64,000 bases of DNA from Umezawaea endophytica. GTDB taxonomy: Bacteria > Actinomycetota > Actinomycetes > Mycobacteriales > Pseudonocardiaceae. Shown piece by piece: positions 43,737-52,266 of this stretch (position 1 is its first letter; each line of letters opens with the position of its first letter). Under the pieces are notes generated by a model. It was not told where the DNA came from. It worked only from the letters and a program-made list of their open reading frames with translations, and searched no databases. The DNA lies in contig NZ_JANYMP010000001.1 in the NCBI RefSeq assembly GCF_025061645.1, positions 52,120 through 116,119 of the forward strand, given 5' to 3'. Made by a program: the position numbers and the translations under genes.

Positions 43737-44819
43737 TCAGATGCCGAGGTGGCAGGGGCCCGCAGCGGCGGAGACGCACGTCTGCACGGGAATGTCGTCG
43801 CCCGCCGTGGCGGTGGTGACCGCGCCGTTGCGCAGGTCCCGCACGGACCCCTCGCGCAGCGGGATGACGCAGCCGTAGCAGATGCCCATGCGGCAGCCGG
43901 ACGGCATCAGCACCCCGTTGGCCTCGCCGGTGTCGAGCAGGGAGGTGGCGCCGTCGGCGTCGGCGGTGACGCCGGAGTCGGCGAACGAGACGGTGCCGCC
44001 CTCGCCCACGGCGAGCACGACGGGGCGGAACCGCTCGGTGTGCAGCCGGTCGCCGTGACCGGCCGCGTCGTAGGTGTCCTGGAGCGCGTCGAGCAGGTCG
44101 TTCGGGCCGCATGCCCACGTCTGCCTCGACGTCAGGTCCGGCACCAGCTCGGCGAGCCGCTCGGGGGTGAGCCGCCCGTCGACGGCGGTGTGGCGTTCGA
44201 CCAGGCGCAGCCCGCCGCGCGCGGCGAGCGCCCGCAGTTCGGCGCCGAAGATGACGTCCTCGGGCCGGGGGGCGGAGTGCACCAGCACGGCGTCGCCGAG
44301 CCCGCCCGCGCCGTCGCGGAGCATGCCCATCACCGGGGTGATGCCGCTGCCCGCGGTGACGAACAGCGCCTTCGCGGGCCTGACCAGGGGCAGGGTGAAG
44401 TCGCCCGCGGCCTGGTCGAGGTGCACGACGGCGCCCGCCCGGACCTCGCGGACCAGGAAGCTCGACACCAGGCCGTCCCGCACGGCCTTCACGGTGATGG
44501 TGATGGCGCCGTCGGGGCGGGGCGGCGAGGTCAGCGAGTACGAGCGCCACTGCCGGACGCCGTCCACGTCGACGCCCAGGCGCACGTACTGGCCCGCGGT
44601 GTGGCCCCGCCAGCCGCGGCCGGGCCGGATGAGCAGGGTCGCGGCGTCACGGGTCTCGGGGCGCACGGCCACGACCCGCCCGCGCGGGTTCGCCCCGCCC
44701 CGCATCGGGTCGAGGACCTCCCAGAAGTCGCCGGGCACCAGCGGCGTGGTGGCCAGCTCGACGAACCAGCGCGCGCGGTCCCGCAGCGAGACCTGAGCCG
44801 GTGTCCGTGTTGTCGCCAT
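43737..44819 (-). CDS. Flavin/2Fe-2S reductase partner of the desaturase
   Basis: A 360-residue electron-transfer protein with three modules: FAD domain (about 45-135, WRSYSLTSPPRPDG), NAD(P) domain (about 140-255, LFVTAGSGITPVMGMLRDG and TWACGPNDLLDAL) and a C-terminal plant-type 2Fe-2S domain (about 275-360) with Cys ligands in PSGCRMGICYGCV and PVQTCVS. It passes electrons from NADPH to the desaturase encoded downstream. ATG 44819 is divergent from the PucR gene, 65 bases away. Confidence 0.92.
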   Translation of the reverse strand: MATTRTPAQVSLRDRARWFVELATTPLVPGDFWEVLDPMRGGANPRGRVVAVRPETRDAATLLIRPGRGWRGHTAGQYVRLGVDVDGVRQWRSYSLTSPPRPDGAITITVKAVRDGLVSSFLVREVRAGAVVHLDQAAGDFTLPLVRPAKALFVTAGSGITPVMGMLRDGAGGLGDAVLVHSAPRPEDVIFGAELRALAARGGLRLVERHTAVDGRLTPERLAELVPDLTSRQTWACGPNDLLDALQDTYDAAGHGDRLHTERFRPVVLAVGEGGTVSFADSGVTADADGATSLLDTGEANGVLMPSGCRMGICYGCVIPLREGSVRDLRNGAVTTATAGDDIPVQTCVSAAAGPCHLGI

Positions 44820-44884
44820 GGCTCCAGCGTGTCACCATCTGGAGGTAAATTCCTGTGCCCCCGACGTGAATCGAGAGCAGTTCT
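44820..44884. promoter_or_regulatory. Divergent promoter region of desaturase operon and PucR gene
   Basis: This 65-base gap contains CTCCA (44822-44826) and TGGAG (44840-44844) as an inverted pair and an AT-rich AGGTAAATTCCT, the only low-GC stretch nearby and a candidate minus-10 region. The PucR-family regulator probably binds here to control both directions; that is inference from position. Confidence 0.35.
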
Positions 44885-46084
44885 TTGTCCCCAGCGAACA
44901 GTTCTCCGGGTTTGGAGGAGTTTCGCCTGCCTGGGCAGGTGGCGGCGGCGATGCGGTCCGGGCTGGCGTCGGTCGCCGAGCACACGGTCGCGGCCGTCGT
45001 CTACGACGTGCCCGCGTACGCCGAGGTCTTCACCGGTGGGACGGGCCGGACGATCGAACGGGCCGTGGAGCTGGCGCTGGCGGGCTTCCTTGAGCTGACG
45101 GCGGGCACCGGCGGCGCGGACGCGGGCACGCCGCTGGGCCCGGCGCTGGACGGCGCGTACGCGCTGGGGCGCGGCGAGGCCCGCAGCGGCCGGTCGATGG
45201 ACGCGCTGCTGGCGGCCTACCGGGTCGGGGCGCGGATCGCGTGGCGGGAGCTGAGCGCCATCGCGGCGCCGGTGGACCTGACGGCCGGGGAGATGGCCCG
45301 CTTCGCCGAGCTCCTGTTCGCCTACATCGACCGGCTGTCGGCGCTCAGCGTGGCGGGCCACGCCGACGAGCTGGCCACCACCGGGCGGGTCCGGCAGCAC
45401 TACCTGGAACGCCTGGCCAACGGTCTGCTCACCGGTGCGAAGCCGGACGAGCTGGTGGCGGCGGCCGAGCGGGCGACCTGGGAGCCGCCGCGCTCGCTGA
45501 CCGCGGTGATCGTCCCCGAGGCGCGGGCCCGCGGTGCGCTCGTGCGGCTGGACCCGCGCACCCTCCAGGCCGTCGAGGACGACCCCGACGGCCGGATGAC
45601 CGTGCTCCTGGTCCCCGACGCCGACGGCCGTTCCCGCCCGTCGCTGACCGGCGCCCTGCTCGGCGTGGACGCCGTCATCGGCCCGGCCCGGCCGTGGACC
45701 GGGGTCAGGTCGTCCTACCTGCGGGCCCGGCGGGCCGTCCGGCTGGGCCTGCGCTCGCCCGGCGACGCGCCGCTGGACACCGAGCAGCGGCTGGCCGACC
45801 TCGTCCTGCGCTCCGACGTCGAGGCGCTGGACGACCTGCGCGCCCAGGTCCTGGCACCGCTGGACGACCTGCGGCCCGGACCGCGGGCCAAGCTCGTGGA
45901 GACGCTGCGGTCGTGGCTGCTGCACCACGGGCGGCGCGAGGAGATCGCGGCCGACCTGTTCGTGCACCCGCAGACCGTGCGCTACCGCATGGGTCAGCTC
46001 CGCGAGATCTACGGGTCCCGGCTGGAGGACCCCACGACCGTGCTGGAGCTGACCATCGCGCTGGGCGCGTCACCGGCGGGGTGA
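44885..46084 (+). CDS. PucR-family transcriptional regulator
   Basis: A 399-residue regulator. An N-terminal helical sensing domain (about 15-170) with the ALGRGEARSGRSMDALLAAYRVGARIAWREL block is followed by a degenerate GGDEF-like region (about 190-300) and a C-terminal PucR helix-turn-helix (about 335-390: LVETLRSWLLHHGRREEIAADLFVHPQTVRYRMGQLREIYG, read in pieces). It starts at TTG 44885 and faces the desaturase operon, so regulation of membrane-lipid unsaturation is the likeliest role. Confidence 0.85.
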   Translation: MSPANSSPGLEEFRLPGQVAAAMRSGLASVAEHTVAAVVYDVPAYAEVFTGGTGRTIERAVELALAGFLELTAGTGGADAGTPLGPALDGAYALGRGEARSGRSMDALLAAYRVGARIAWRELSAIAAPVDLTAGEMARFAELLFAYIDRLSALSVAGHADELATTGRVRQHYLERLANGLLTGAKPDELVAAAERATWEPPRSLTAVIVPEARARGALVRLDPRTLQAVEDDPDGRMTVLLVPDADGRSRPSLTGALLGVDAVIGPARPWTGVRSSYLRARRAVRLGLRSPGDAPLDTEQRLADLVLRSDVEALDDLRAQVLAPLDDLRPGPRAKLVETLRSWLLHHGRREEIAADLFVHPQTVRYRMGQLREIYGSRLEDPTTVLELTIALGASPAG

Positions 46085-46088
46085 CGGG

Positions 46089-46790
46089 TCAGGTGTGCGC
46101 CATCCGCTCGGTGACGAACGCGCGGAACGCGTCCACGTCGCCGACGACCTCCTCGGCGCGGTCCCGCCGCAGGTGCAGGTCGTGGTAGCGCGCGCCGATG
46201 GCGTCGGGGTCGACTTCGCCGCCGCCGGGGACGATTCCGGTGGCGATGGTCACCGCGGCCACGTGGATCCCCTCCGGCCGGAGTTCGGCGTGCAGGGTGT
46301 GCGCCCAGGTGCGCAGGGCGGCCATGGCCAGGCCGACGTTCGCCAGGAACGGCGTGGGGACGGTGGAGGACACGCCGGTGGTGAGCAGGATCGTGCCGTC
46401 GCCGCGGGCGCGCATGTCCGGGAGCGCGTGGCGCACCGCGGTGATCGCGCCGAGGACGTTCAGCTCGAACTGGGCCGAGGCGGACTCGACGGTGGTGGCC
46501 GCGGCTCCGGTGATCCCGCCGGTCGGGCTCGGGCTGTACTCCAGCACGTCCACCGGACCCAGTTCGGCCCTGGCCGCGTCGAGGGCGGTGGTCAGGGAGG
46601 TCAGGTCGCGGATGTCGGCGGTGAACGCGGCGGCGGTGACGCCGTGGTCCGCCAGCTCTTGGACCAGGCCGCGCAGCCTAGTCTCGTCGCGGGCGATCAG
46701 CCCGACCCGGAAGCCGTGCCGTCCGAACGCGCGCGCCACCCCCATCCCCAGACCGGGACCGGCACCCACGACGATGAGCGTTTTCGCCAT
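46089..46790 (-). CDS. SDR-fold protein lacking the catalytic Tyr-Lys pair
   Basis: A 233-residue short-chain dehydrogenase-like protein. The cofactor motif VVGAGPGLGMGVARAFG (GxxxGxG, about 7-23) and LIARDETRL favour NADP(H). The catalytic YxxxK is absent: after LLTTGVSSTVPTPF the sequence reads LANVGLAMAALRTWAHTL, with Asn/Leu and Met-Ala in its place. It may be a nucleotide-binding regulator or use other chemistry. ATG 46790 follows GAGGAGTCT. It is divergent from an HxlR regulator that probably controls it. Confidence 0.82.
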   Translation of the reverse strand: MAKTLIVVGAGPGLGMGVARAFGRHGFRVGLIARDETRLRGLVQELADHGVTAAAFTADIRDLTSLTTALDAARAELGPVDVLEYSPSPTGGITGAAATTVESASAQFELNVLGAITAVRHALPDMRARGDGTILLTTGVSSTVPTPFLANVGLAMAALRTWAHTLHAELRPEGIHVAAVTIATGIVPGGGEVDPDAIGARYHDLHLRRDRAEEVVGDVDAFRAFVTERMAHT

Positions 46791-46919
46791 CACGAGACTC
46801 CTCACGGCAGCGGGGTCCGGAGACCCCGGTTACTCTTTGTGCGTAGCCCCATGATTTGTCACCACCGGTGGGGTGGCAAGACGGCACATCCCTGTCCGTC
46901 ACGCACACGGAGGTAACCC

Positions 46920-47279
46920 ATGGACGCACTCGAACCCGACGAGGACGCGTGCCGTGAGGTGCTGGGGATCCTCGCGCTCATCGGGGACAAGTGGAGCGTC
47001 CTGGTCATCGGGCACCTGCGCGACCGGACCGTGCGCTTCGGCGAGCTGCACCGGGCGGTCACCGGGATCTCGCAGCGGATGCTCACCCGCACCCTGCGCC
47101 AGCTCGAACGCGACGGCCTGCTGACCCGCACCGTGCACGCCGCCGTCCCCCCGCGCGTGGAGTACGCGCTCACGCCTCTGGGGACGACGCTGCTGGACTC
47201 CGTCGTCGCACTGGGCGGGTGGGCGGTCGAGCACCGCCACGAGGTCGTCGGCAACAGGCGCCGCTACGACGGCACCTGA
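46920..47279 (+). CDS. HxlR-family transcriptional regulator
   Basis: A 119-residue winged-helix regulator: GILALIGDKWSVLVIGHLRDRTVRFGELHRAVTGISQRMLTRTLRQLERDGLLTRTVHAAVPPRVEYALTPLG (read in pieces), with the conserved Cys at about 11 (DACREVL), which in HxlR/QorR proteins can sense oxidants or electrophiles. It is divergent from the SDR-like gene with 129 bases between, the usual arrangement in which HxlR represses the adjacent reductase gene. ATG 46920 has GGAGGTAACC. Confidence 0.92.
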   Translation: MDALEPDEDACREVLGILALIGDKWSVLVIGHLRDRTVRFGELHRAVTGISQRMLTRTLRQLERDGLLTRTVHAAVPPRVEYALTPLGTTLLDSVVALGGWAVEHRHEVVGNRRRYDGT

Positions 47280-47286
47280 GCCGACC

Positions 47287-47299
47287 GTCCACTGAGGAC
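47287..47299. terminator. Mini-hairpin GTCC-N5-GGAC at convergent gene ends
   Basis: GTCCACTGAGGAC fills the 20-base space between the HxlR stop (47279) and the dioxygenase stop (47300). It is identical to the copy at 21743. Its location suggests a short bidirectional terminator or 3'-end stabiliser. Confidence 0.45.
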
Positions 47300-48160
47300 T
47301 CAGGTGTCGTGCCGGATGCCGACCGGGGCGTCACCCCGCAGCGTGACGCGGTGCATGACGCGGTTCTGGTCGCCGTAGTCGTCGACCGCGTAGTGGGCCG
47401 TGCTCCTGTTGTCCCACACCACGACGTCGCCGGGGCTCCAGCGGTGGCGGACGGTGTGCTCCGGCAGTCCGATCACCGCGAAGAACAGGCCGAGCAGGGC
47501 GCGGCTCTCGGCCTCGGTGACGTCCAGGACCCTGGTGGTGAAGCCGGGGCTGACGAACAGGCTGCGGCGGCCGGTCTCCGGGTGGACCCGGACCACGGGG
47601 TGCACCGAGGGCTTGAGCGAGGTGACCTTCTCGCCCTCCCACGTGTTCCCCTCGCCGGACAGCCGCGTGAGCAGGTAGTCCTCGAAGTCCTTGCGGCCGT
47701 CGTGCACGGCTCGCAGCCGGTCGGCCAGTGACCGCAGGTGCGGTGACAGGGCCAGGTAAGCGGCTTCCAGGTCGGTCCAGCAGGTGTCGCCGCCCACGGG
47801 TGGGAGGGACACCGCGCGCAGGACCGAGCCGAGCGGCGGCCGGGGCATGAAGGTGACGTCGGTGTGCCAGACCGGGGACTTGCCGCCGTCGCCGCTGTCC
47901 AGCACGTAGATCTCCGGGTGCCGGTCGTCCAAGCCCGGCACCACGGGGTGCGCCGGGGTGAGTTCGCCCAGGGTCGCGGCGAAGTCGCGGTGGGCGGTCG
48001 GGGTGAGGTCCTGGTTGTGGAAGACGAGGACCTTGTGCTCCAGCAGGGCCGCGCGGATGTCGGCGACCTCCGCGGGGCTCTGCGGCCTCGACAGGTCGAA
48101 GCCGGAGAGCTGCGCGCCGATCGTCGCCGTGAGCGGTTCGACCGCCGATACGACCGTCAT
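47300..48160 (-). CDS. TauD/TfdA-family Fe(II)/2-oxoglutarate dioxygenase
   Basis: A 286-residue dioxygenase. The iron facial triad is visible: H99-x-D101 in VWHTDVTF and a distal His in NRSTAHYAVDD (about 255); the 2-oxoglutarate Arg is in MHRVTLRGD (about 270). It follows the ABC transporter genes of a sulfonate/nitrate family, so oxidative release of sulfite from an imported alkylsulfonate such as taurine is likely. TauD relatives also act on alkyl sulfates, so the exact substrate is open. ATG 48160 is 22 bases after the ATPase stop. Confidence 0.9.
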   Translation of the reverse strand: MTVVSAVEPLTATIGAQLSGFDLSRPQSPAEVADIRAALLEHKVLVFHNQDLTPTAHRDFAATLGELTPAHPVVPGLDDRHPEIYVLDSGDGGKSPVWHTDVTFMPRPPLGSVLRAVSLPPVGGDTCWTDLEAAYLALSPHLRSLADRLRAVHDGRKDFEDYLLTRLSGEGNTWEGEKVTSLKPSVHPVVRVHPETGRRSLFVSPGFTTRVLDVTEAESRALLGLFFAVIGLPEHTVRHRWSPGDVVVWDNRSTAHYAVDDYGDQNRVMHRVTLRGDAPVGIRHDT

Positions 48161-48182
48161 GATCGTTCCCTCTCGTGTCGGG

Positions 48183-48962
48183 TCAGGAGACGGTCGCCCG
48201 GACGGCGGCCGCGATCTCGCCTCGGAAGGCCGCGTACTCGGGTGAGCCGCGGAGTTCGTCGGCCGATATCCCCTTGCGGGGCAACGTGATCGGCACGTCG
48301 AGCGCGATGCGCCCCGGCCTGTCGGTGAGCACGATGATGCGGCTGGCCAGGAACACCGCCTCGTCGACGCTGTGCGTCACGAACACCACGCCCTGCCCGG
48401 CGTCGTCGGTCAGCGAGCGGACGTCCTCCTGCAACCGCTCCCTGGTCAGCGCGTCGAGCGCGGCGAACGGCTCGTCCATCAGCAGCAGCTTCGGCCGCGC
48501 GGCCAGCGCACGGGCGATGGCGACGCGCTGCTGCTGCCCGCCGGAGATCTCCCAGGTGCGCCTGGGTCCGAGTTCCGCGAGGCCGACGGCGGCCAGCAGT
48601 TCGGCGGTGCGGCGCGACCGGTCCGGTTTGGGGACGTCGGCCCAGCGCAGCGCGGCGCCGATGTTGCCCGCCACCGTCTGCCACGGGAACAGCCGGGGCT
48701 GCTGGAACACCACTCCCACGTCGCGGCCGGGAACGGGGGTGCCGCCCAGCCTCAGGACGTCACCCGCGGTCGGCCGCTCGAAGCCCGCGATCAGCCGCAG
48801 CAGCGTGCTCTTGCCGGACCCGGACGGGCCCACCACGACCAGGAACTCCCCCGGATCGACGCGCAGGTCGATCGGGCCGAGCGCGGGCACGGCGCCCGCC
48901 TTCGTCCGGTAGCCGTGCTCAACGTCGACCAGGTCGGCCAACGCGGTGGCGTCACTTGCCAT
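48183..48962 (-). CDS. ABC transporter ATP-binding protein, SsuB/TauB type
   Basis: A 259-residue nucleotide-binding subunit: Walker A VVGPSGSGKSTLLRLIAGF (about 39-57), Q-loop VVFQQPRLFPW (about 88), signature ISGGQQQRVAIARAL (about 138), Walker B KLLLMDEPFAALD (about 157), switch His in VFVTHSVDEAV (about 195). These are typical of nitrate/sulfonate/taurine importers. Its start lies inside the end of the binding-protein gene (11-base overlap). Confidence 0.92.
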   Translation of the reverse strand: MASDATALADLVDVEHGYRTKAGAVPALGPIDLRVDPGEFLVVVGPSGSGKSTLLRLIAGFERPTAGDVLRLGGTPVPGRDVGVVFQQPRLFPWQTVAGNIGAALRWADVPKPDRSRRTAELLAAVGLAELGPRRTWEISGGQQQRVAIARALAARPKLLLMDEPFAALDALTRERLQEDVRSLTDDAGQGVVFVTHSVDEAVFLASRIIVLTDRPGRIALDVPITLPRKGISADELRGSPEYAAFRGEIAAAVRATVS

Positions 48963-49983
48963 CGACGGCTCCCGGTGCGATCAGGGCGGCGCGGAAGGTC
49001 TCCAGCTCCGGCACCGACTCGATCTTCTTCTGGCCGTGCAGGAACTGGGCGGCGTCGCGCAGCCGGTCGGCGAGCTTGCCCGGCGACTCCTTGGTGCCGA
49101 AGTACTCCGGGGCGCGCTGCTCGGCGTGGTCGAGGTAGATGTTCTGCTTCAACTGGGCGATGGCGTCCTCCTTGCTGCTGCCGATCTGCCTGCTGACGGC
49201 CTCGGCCACCACGCCCGGATCGGTCTTGACCAGCCCGATCGCCCGGTTCGTCGCCTCCAGCCACTTGTCGACCACGTCGCGGTTGGCGTCGAGGAACTCG
49301 GTGCGCGCCACGGTGAACGTCAGCGTGGGCTTGCCCGCCGCGGCGAGCTTCGCGCTGTCGGTGAGGGTCACCCCGTCCTGCTGGAGCACGCTGAGCACCG
49401 GCGTCCACACGTAGGCGGCGTCGATGTCGCCGCGCTGCCAGGCGGCCTGGATGTTCTGCGGCTCCAGGTCGACCAGCGTGACGGCGCCCGGATCCACGCC
49501 CGCCTGCTGGAGCGCGGCGAGCAAGCTGTAGTGCGAGGTCGAGCCGAACGGCGCCGCGACCTTGCGGCCCACCAGGTCGGTGATCGCGGTGACACCGCTC
49601 GCCTTCCGCGCGACCAGCGCCTCGCTGTCGCCGATGACGTTGAGCAGCTCGATCACCTTGTAGGGGATGTTCAGCGGCGGGCACAGCGCCTGCGCGGTCG
49701 GGCTGCTGCCGATCACGGCGAGGTCGATGGCGCCGCCGAGGAACGCGGTGTTGATGCTGGCGCCCGAGTCGAACGACGTCCAGGTGATCTTGTGGTCGGG
49801 CAGCGCCTTCTCCAGCGTGGCCTGGTCCTTCACCAGCAGGGTGCTGTCGGCGAAGTTCTGGTAGGCGATGCGGACGACGCGCTGGGAGCCCGACCCGGAG
49901 GACGAGGAGCCGCCGACACCGCACGCCGCCAGCACCGGCCCCAGTGCGAGCAGGGAGAGGACCGATCTGCGGGTCACGGACAT
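48952..49983 (-). CDS. Sulfonate/taurine-type solute-binding lipoprotein
   Basis: A 343-residue periplasmic-type binding protein of the NMT1/SsuA class. The signal (SVTRRSVLSLLALGPVLAAC) contains both twin Arg and a lipobox with Cys at about 21, so it may be a Tat-exported lipoprotein. The mature domain shows VVRIAYQNFADSTLLVKD, ASINTAFLGGAIDLAVIGSSPTAQAL and GRKVAAPFGSTSHYSLLAAL, typical ligand-binding segments. ATG 49983 follows AAGGAGTTCC. Confidence 0.9.
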   Translation of the reverse strand: MSVTRRSVLSLLALGPVLAACGVGGSSSSGSGSQRVVRIAYQNFADSTLLVKDQATLEKALPDHKITWTSFDSGASINTAFLGGAIDLAVIGSSPTAQALCPPLNIPYKVIELLNVIGDSEALVARKASGVTAITDLVGRKVAAPFGSTSHYSLLAALQQAGVDPGAVTLVDLEPQNIQAAWQRGDIDAAYVWTPVLSVLQQDGVTLTDSAKLAAAGKPTLTFTVARTEFLDANRDVVDKWLEATNRAIGLVKTDPGVVAEAVSRQIGSSKEDAIAQLKQNIYLDHAEQRAPEYFGTKESPGKLADRLRDAAQFLHGQKKIESVPELETFRAALIAPGAVDGK

Positions 49984-50015
49984 GGGAACTCCTTGGGGGT
50001 GGGGGTTGTGGTCGG

Positions 50016-50876
50016 TCACACCAGGCCCCGCCACGGCGACAGGGCCCGTTGGACGCCGACGATCGCGGTGTCGATGAGCAGGCCGGTGATCCCGATGACG
50101 AACAGCCCGAGGATGACCACCGAGGTCTGGTTGTAGCGCTGGGCGTTGAGGACCATGCCGCCGATCCCGTCGGCGCCGTTCACGGTCTCGGCCGCCACGA
50201 CGGAGCTGTAGGCGATGCCCACGGCCAGCCGGACACCCGTGATGATCTCCGGCGCCGACGCGGGCAGGATCACCGAGGCGATCACGTGACCCCGTGACGC
50301 GCCAAGGGCTTGAGCGGCCTCGACGTACTGTCGGTTGACGCCGGTGACCGCGGTGGCCGTCGCGACCGCGACCGGCGGGAACGCGGCGATCATCAGCAGG
50401 TAGACCTTGGGTTCCTCGTCGATGCCGAACCAGATGACCAGCAGGCTCAGGTAGGCCAGCGGGGGCAGCGCGCGCAGGAACGTCACGGCCGGTTCGGTGA
50501 CCGCCCGCACCAGCGGCACCAGGCCCATGACCAGGCCGAGGACGACGCCGATCAGGATGCCGTACGCCGACCCGTAGCCGACCCTGCGCAGGCTGACGCC
50601 GAGCCGTTCCAGCAGCGTGGACCCGGCGTACCCGCCCTGCCCGTTGGCGGCGTCGGAGGTGATGAGCAACTGGTCCCACACCTGGACCGGCCCCGGCAGG
50701 ATCACCGGCGGCCAGAACCCGGCCAGCGCGAGGAGCTGCCACACCCCGAGCAGCACGAGGACGGCGGCCGCGCGCACCAGCACGGTTCTGGCGGCGGGCG
50801 TCGAACGCGGGGCGCGCGACGCGGGACGCGCGGTCCCCTGTGGTTTGTCGGATACTTCGGCGAGTGCCTGTGGCAT
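50016..50876 (-). CDS. ABC importer permease, SsuC/TauC type
   Basis: A 286-residue permease with six helices after a 30-residue polar N-terminus. The EAA loop is NRQYVEAAQALGASRGHVIASVILP (about 177-200). It is the first gene of the four-gene operon (permease, binding protein, ATPase, dioxygenase), with 32 bases to the next start. A TetR gene lies divergently upstream with a palindrome between. Confidence 0.9.
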   Translation of the reverse strand: MPQALAEVSDKPQGTARPASRAPRSTPAARTVLVRAAAVLVLLGVWQLLALAGFWPPVILPGPVQVWDQLLITSDAANGQGGYAGSTLLERLGVSLRRVGYGSAYGILIGVVLGLVMGLVPLVRAVTEPAVTFLRALPPLAYLSLLVIWFGIDEEPKVYLLMIAAFPPVAVATATAVTGVNRQYVEAAQALGASRGHVIASVILPASAPEIITGVRLAVGIAYSSVVAAETVNGADGIGGMVLNAQRYNQTSVVILGLFVIGITGLLIDTAIVGVQRALSPWRGLV

Positions 50877-50939
50877 GGGGGTTTCCGTGCTCTCAGGATG
50901 GCCCGGAGGTCAGGGCGTCTGGCGACCGTCCGGGCTGAA

Positions 50940-50953
50940 TGTACAGACGTACA
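50940..50953. promoter_or_regulatory. TetR-type operator candidate
   Basis: TGTAC-AGAC-GTACA is a perfect five-base inverted repeat in the divergent region between the sulfonate operon (start 50876) and the TetR gene (start 51038). Arm length and spacing fit an operator for the adjacent TetR protein, which would let it control the operon and itself. Confidence 0.5.
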
Positions 50954-51037
50954 CTGCGAGTTCCGACCGGTTCCGCACTGTGGACACCGAGCGCGAAACC
51001 CTTGCGCGGAGAGCACTTCATAGGGCATGGAGGACGA

Positions 51038-51592
51038 ATGGCATCGGCAGCGCCCTCCCCTCGGCGTCGGGACCCGCACCGCAGGGAGCGGATCATCGAG
51101 GCGGCGGTGGAGGTGATCGGCGAGACGGGGCCCGCGAGCCTCACCCACCGCGCCGCGGCGGCCAGGGCCGGGGTTCCCCTCGGGTCGACGACGTACTACT
51201 TCGCCGACCTGGACGAGCTGTTCGACGCCGCCGTGCGGGCGGTGGCCGAGCGCAACGTCGCCCGGCTGCGCGAGTGGGCGCGGTCGCTGCCCGAGCGGGC
51301 GGACCTGTGCGCCGAGCTGGCGGCGTTCCTGGTGCTGCTGACCACCCGGTACCGCGCGAGCAGCGTGCTCGCCTACGAGCTGTACGGGATCGCCTTGCGC
51401 CGCCCGGCTTTGCGGGCCGCGAGCACCGCGTGGGACGACATGCTCAGCGAGGTGTTCGCCCTGCGCGTCGACGCCACCACGGCGAAGGCGCTCACGGTGA
51501 TGTTCGACGGCCTGCTGCACCACGCGCTGGTGTCACCGCGCGCACTGGGGCGCGCGGACTTCGAGGCGCCGCTGCGACGACTGCTGGGCTGA
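51038..51592 (+). CDS. TetR-family transcriptional regulator
   Basis: A 184-residue regulator. The N-terminal helix-turn-helix (about 10-57) reads RRERIIEAAVEVIGETGPASLTHRAAAARAGVPLGSTTYYFADLDEL (in pieces). The C-terminal ligand domain contains RYRASSVLAYELYGIALRRP. ATG 51038 has GGAGGACGA; the longer open frame upstream lacks a site. It most likely represses the divergent uptake operon and is relieved by a sulfonate or an intermediate. Confidence 0.9.
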   Translation: MASAAPSPRRRDPHRRERIIEAAVEVIGETGPASLTHRAAAARAGVPLGSTTYYFADLDELFDAAVRAVAERNVARLREWARSLPERADLCAELAAFLVLLTTRYRASSVLAYELYGIALRRPALRAASTAWDDMLSEVFALRVDATTAKALTVMFDGLLHHALVSPRALGRADFEAPLRRLLG

Positions 51593-51594
51593 CC

Positions 51595-51607
51595 GTCCTC
51601 TTCGGAC
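51595..51607. terminator. Mini-hairpin GTCC-N5-GGAC at convergent gene ends
   Basis: GTCCTCTTCGGAC sits two bases after the TetR stop and five bases before the stop of the convergent winged-helix gene. It shares arms with the elements at 21743, 47287, 56595 and 62255. Confidence 0.45.
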
Positions 51608-51612
51608 TCCGC

Positions 51613-52101
51613 TCAGCCCTCGTCCTCCACGCGCACCAGGTGCGCCCGCTCGACGCGGTAGCCGACGCCCCGCACGGTGCCGATGAACGAGGCGCCGTCG
51701 CGGCCGAGCTTGCCGCGGATCCGGCGCACGTGCACGTCGATCGTCCGGGTGTCCACGTGCACGGTCGTCCCCCACACCTCGTGCATCAGCGCCGTGCGGC
51801 GGTGCACCAGCCGCGGCCGTCCGCACAGGTGCAGCAGGAGGTCGAACTCCAGCCTGGTCAACGGCACCGGGACGCCGCGGTGCAGCACCCGGCGGGAGTC
51901 GGGGAAGATGCGCAGCTCCGGGGCGCCCCGCTGCGCGGGCACCTCGACGTCGAGCTGCGGCACGTCCACGGTCAACCGCGCCTCGTCGAAGGCGGACCGG
52001 ATGGCGGTGGCCACGGTGTCGGCCACCGCCGTCGCGCCTGCCGCGCTGACGCGGATCACCAGGGAGATCTCGACGGTGTCGGGGGTGCGGGTGGCGGTCA
52101 C
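51613..52101 (-). CDS. OmpR-type winged-helix DNA-binding protein without receiver domain
   Basis: A protein of about 162 residues. Residues 62-155 form an OmpR/PhoB C-terminal winged helix: LRIFPDSRRVLHRGVPVPLTRLEFDLLLHLCGRPRLVHRRTALMHEVWG, then RTIDVHVRRIRGKLGRDG and VRGVGYRVE (read in pieces). The N-terminal 60 residues (EISLVIRVSAAGATAVADTVATAIRSAF) are not a receiver domain, so activity is not controlled by phosphorylation in the usual way. GTG 52101 is used; a GTG at 52146 is possible. Neither has a strong ribosome site. Confidence 0.78.
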   Translation of the reverse strand: MTATRTPDTVEISLVIRVSAAGATAVADTVATAIRSAFDEARLTVDVPQLDVEVPAQRGAPELRIFPDSRRVLHRGVPVPLTRLEFDLLLHLCGRPRLVHRRTALMHEVWGTTVHVDTRTIDVHVRRIRGKLGRDGASFIGTVRGVGYRVERAHLVRVEDEG

Positions 52102-52215
52102 GGCATGATCCGACCAAGTCCGGGCGTCCCGGTCAACGCCGTCCACAGGGTGGAAGCGCTTGACGCGCCTGGGGATCGACGTCGGGGGCGCTTCCGGGAT
52201 GTGGCGTCCTGACTC

Positions 52216-52266
52216 GTGCAGGTCACGTCCTCAGGCGCCCGGACGTGTGCAGGTCAGGTCCTCAGG
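52216..52266. repeat. Short direct repeat at the SDR gene end
   Basis: A 20-base segment (GTGCAGGTCACGTCCTCAGG) at 52216-52235 recurs with one mismatch at 52247-52266, a 31-base period. The second copy covers the last codons of the SDR gene, so the first looks like a small local duplication of its 3' end. Confidence 0.5.
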
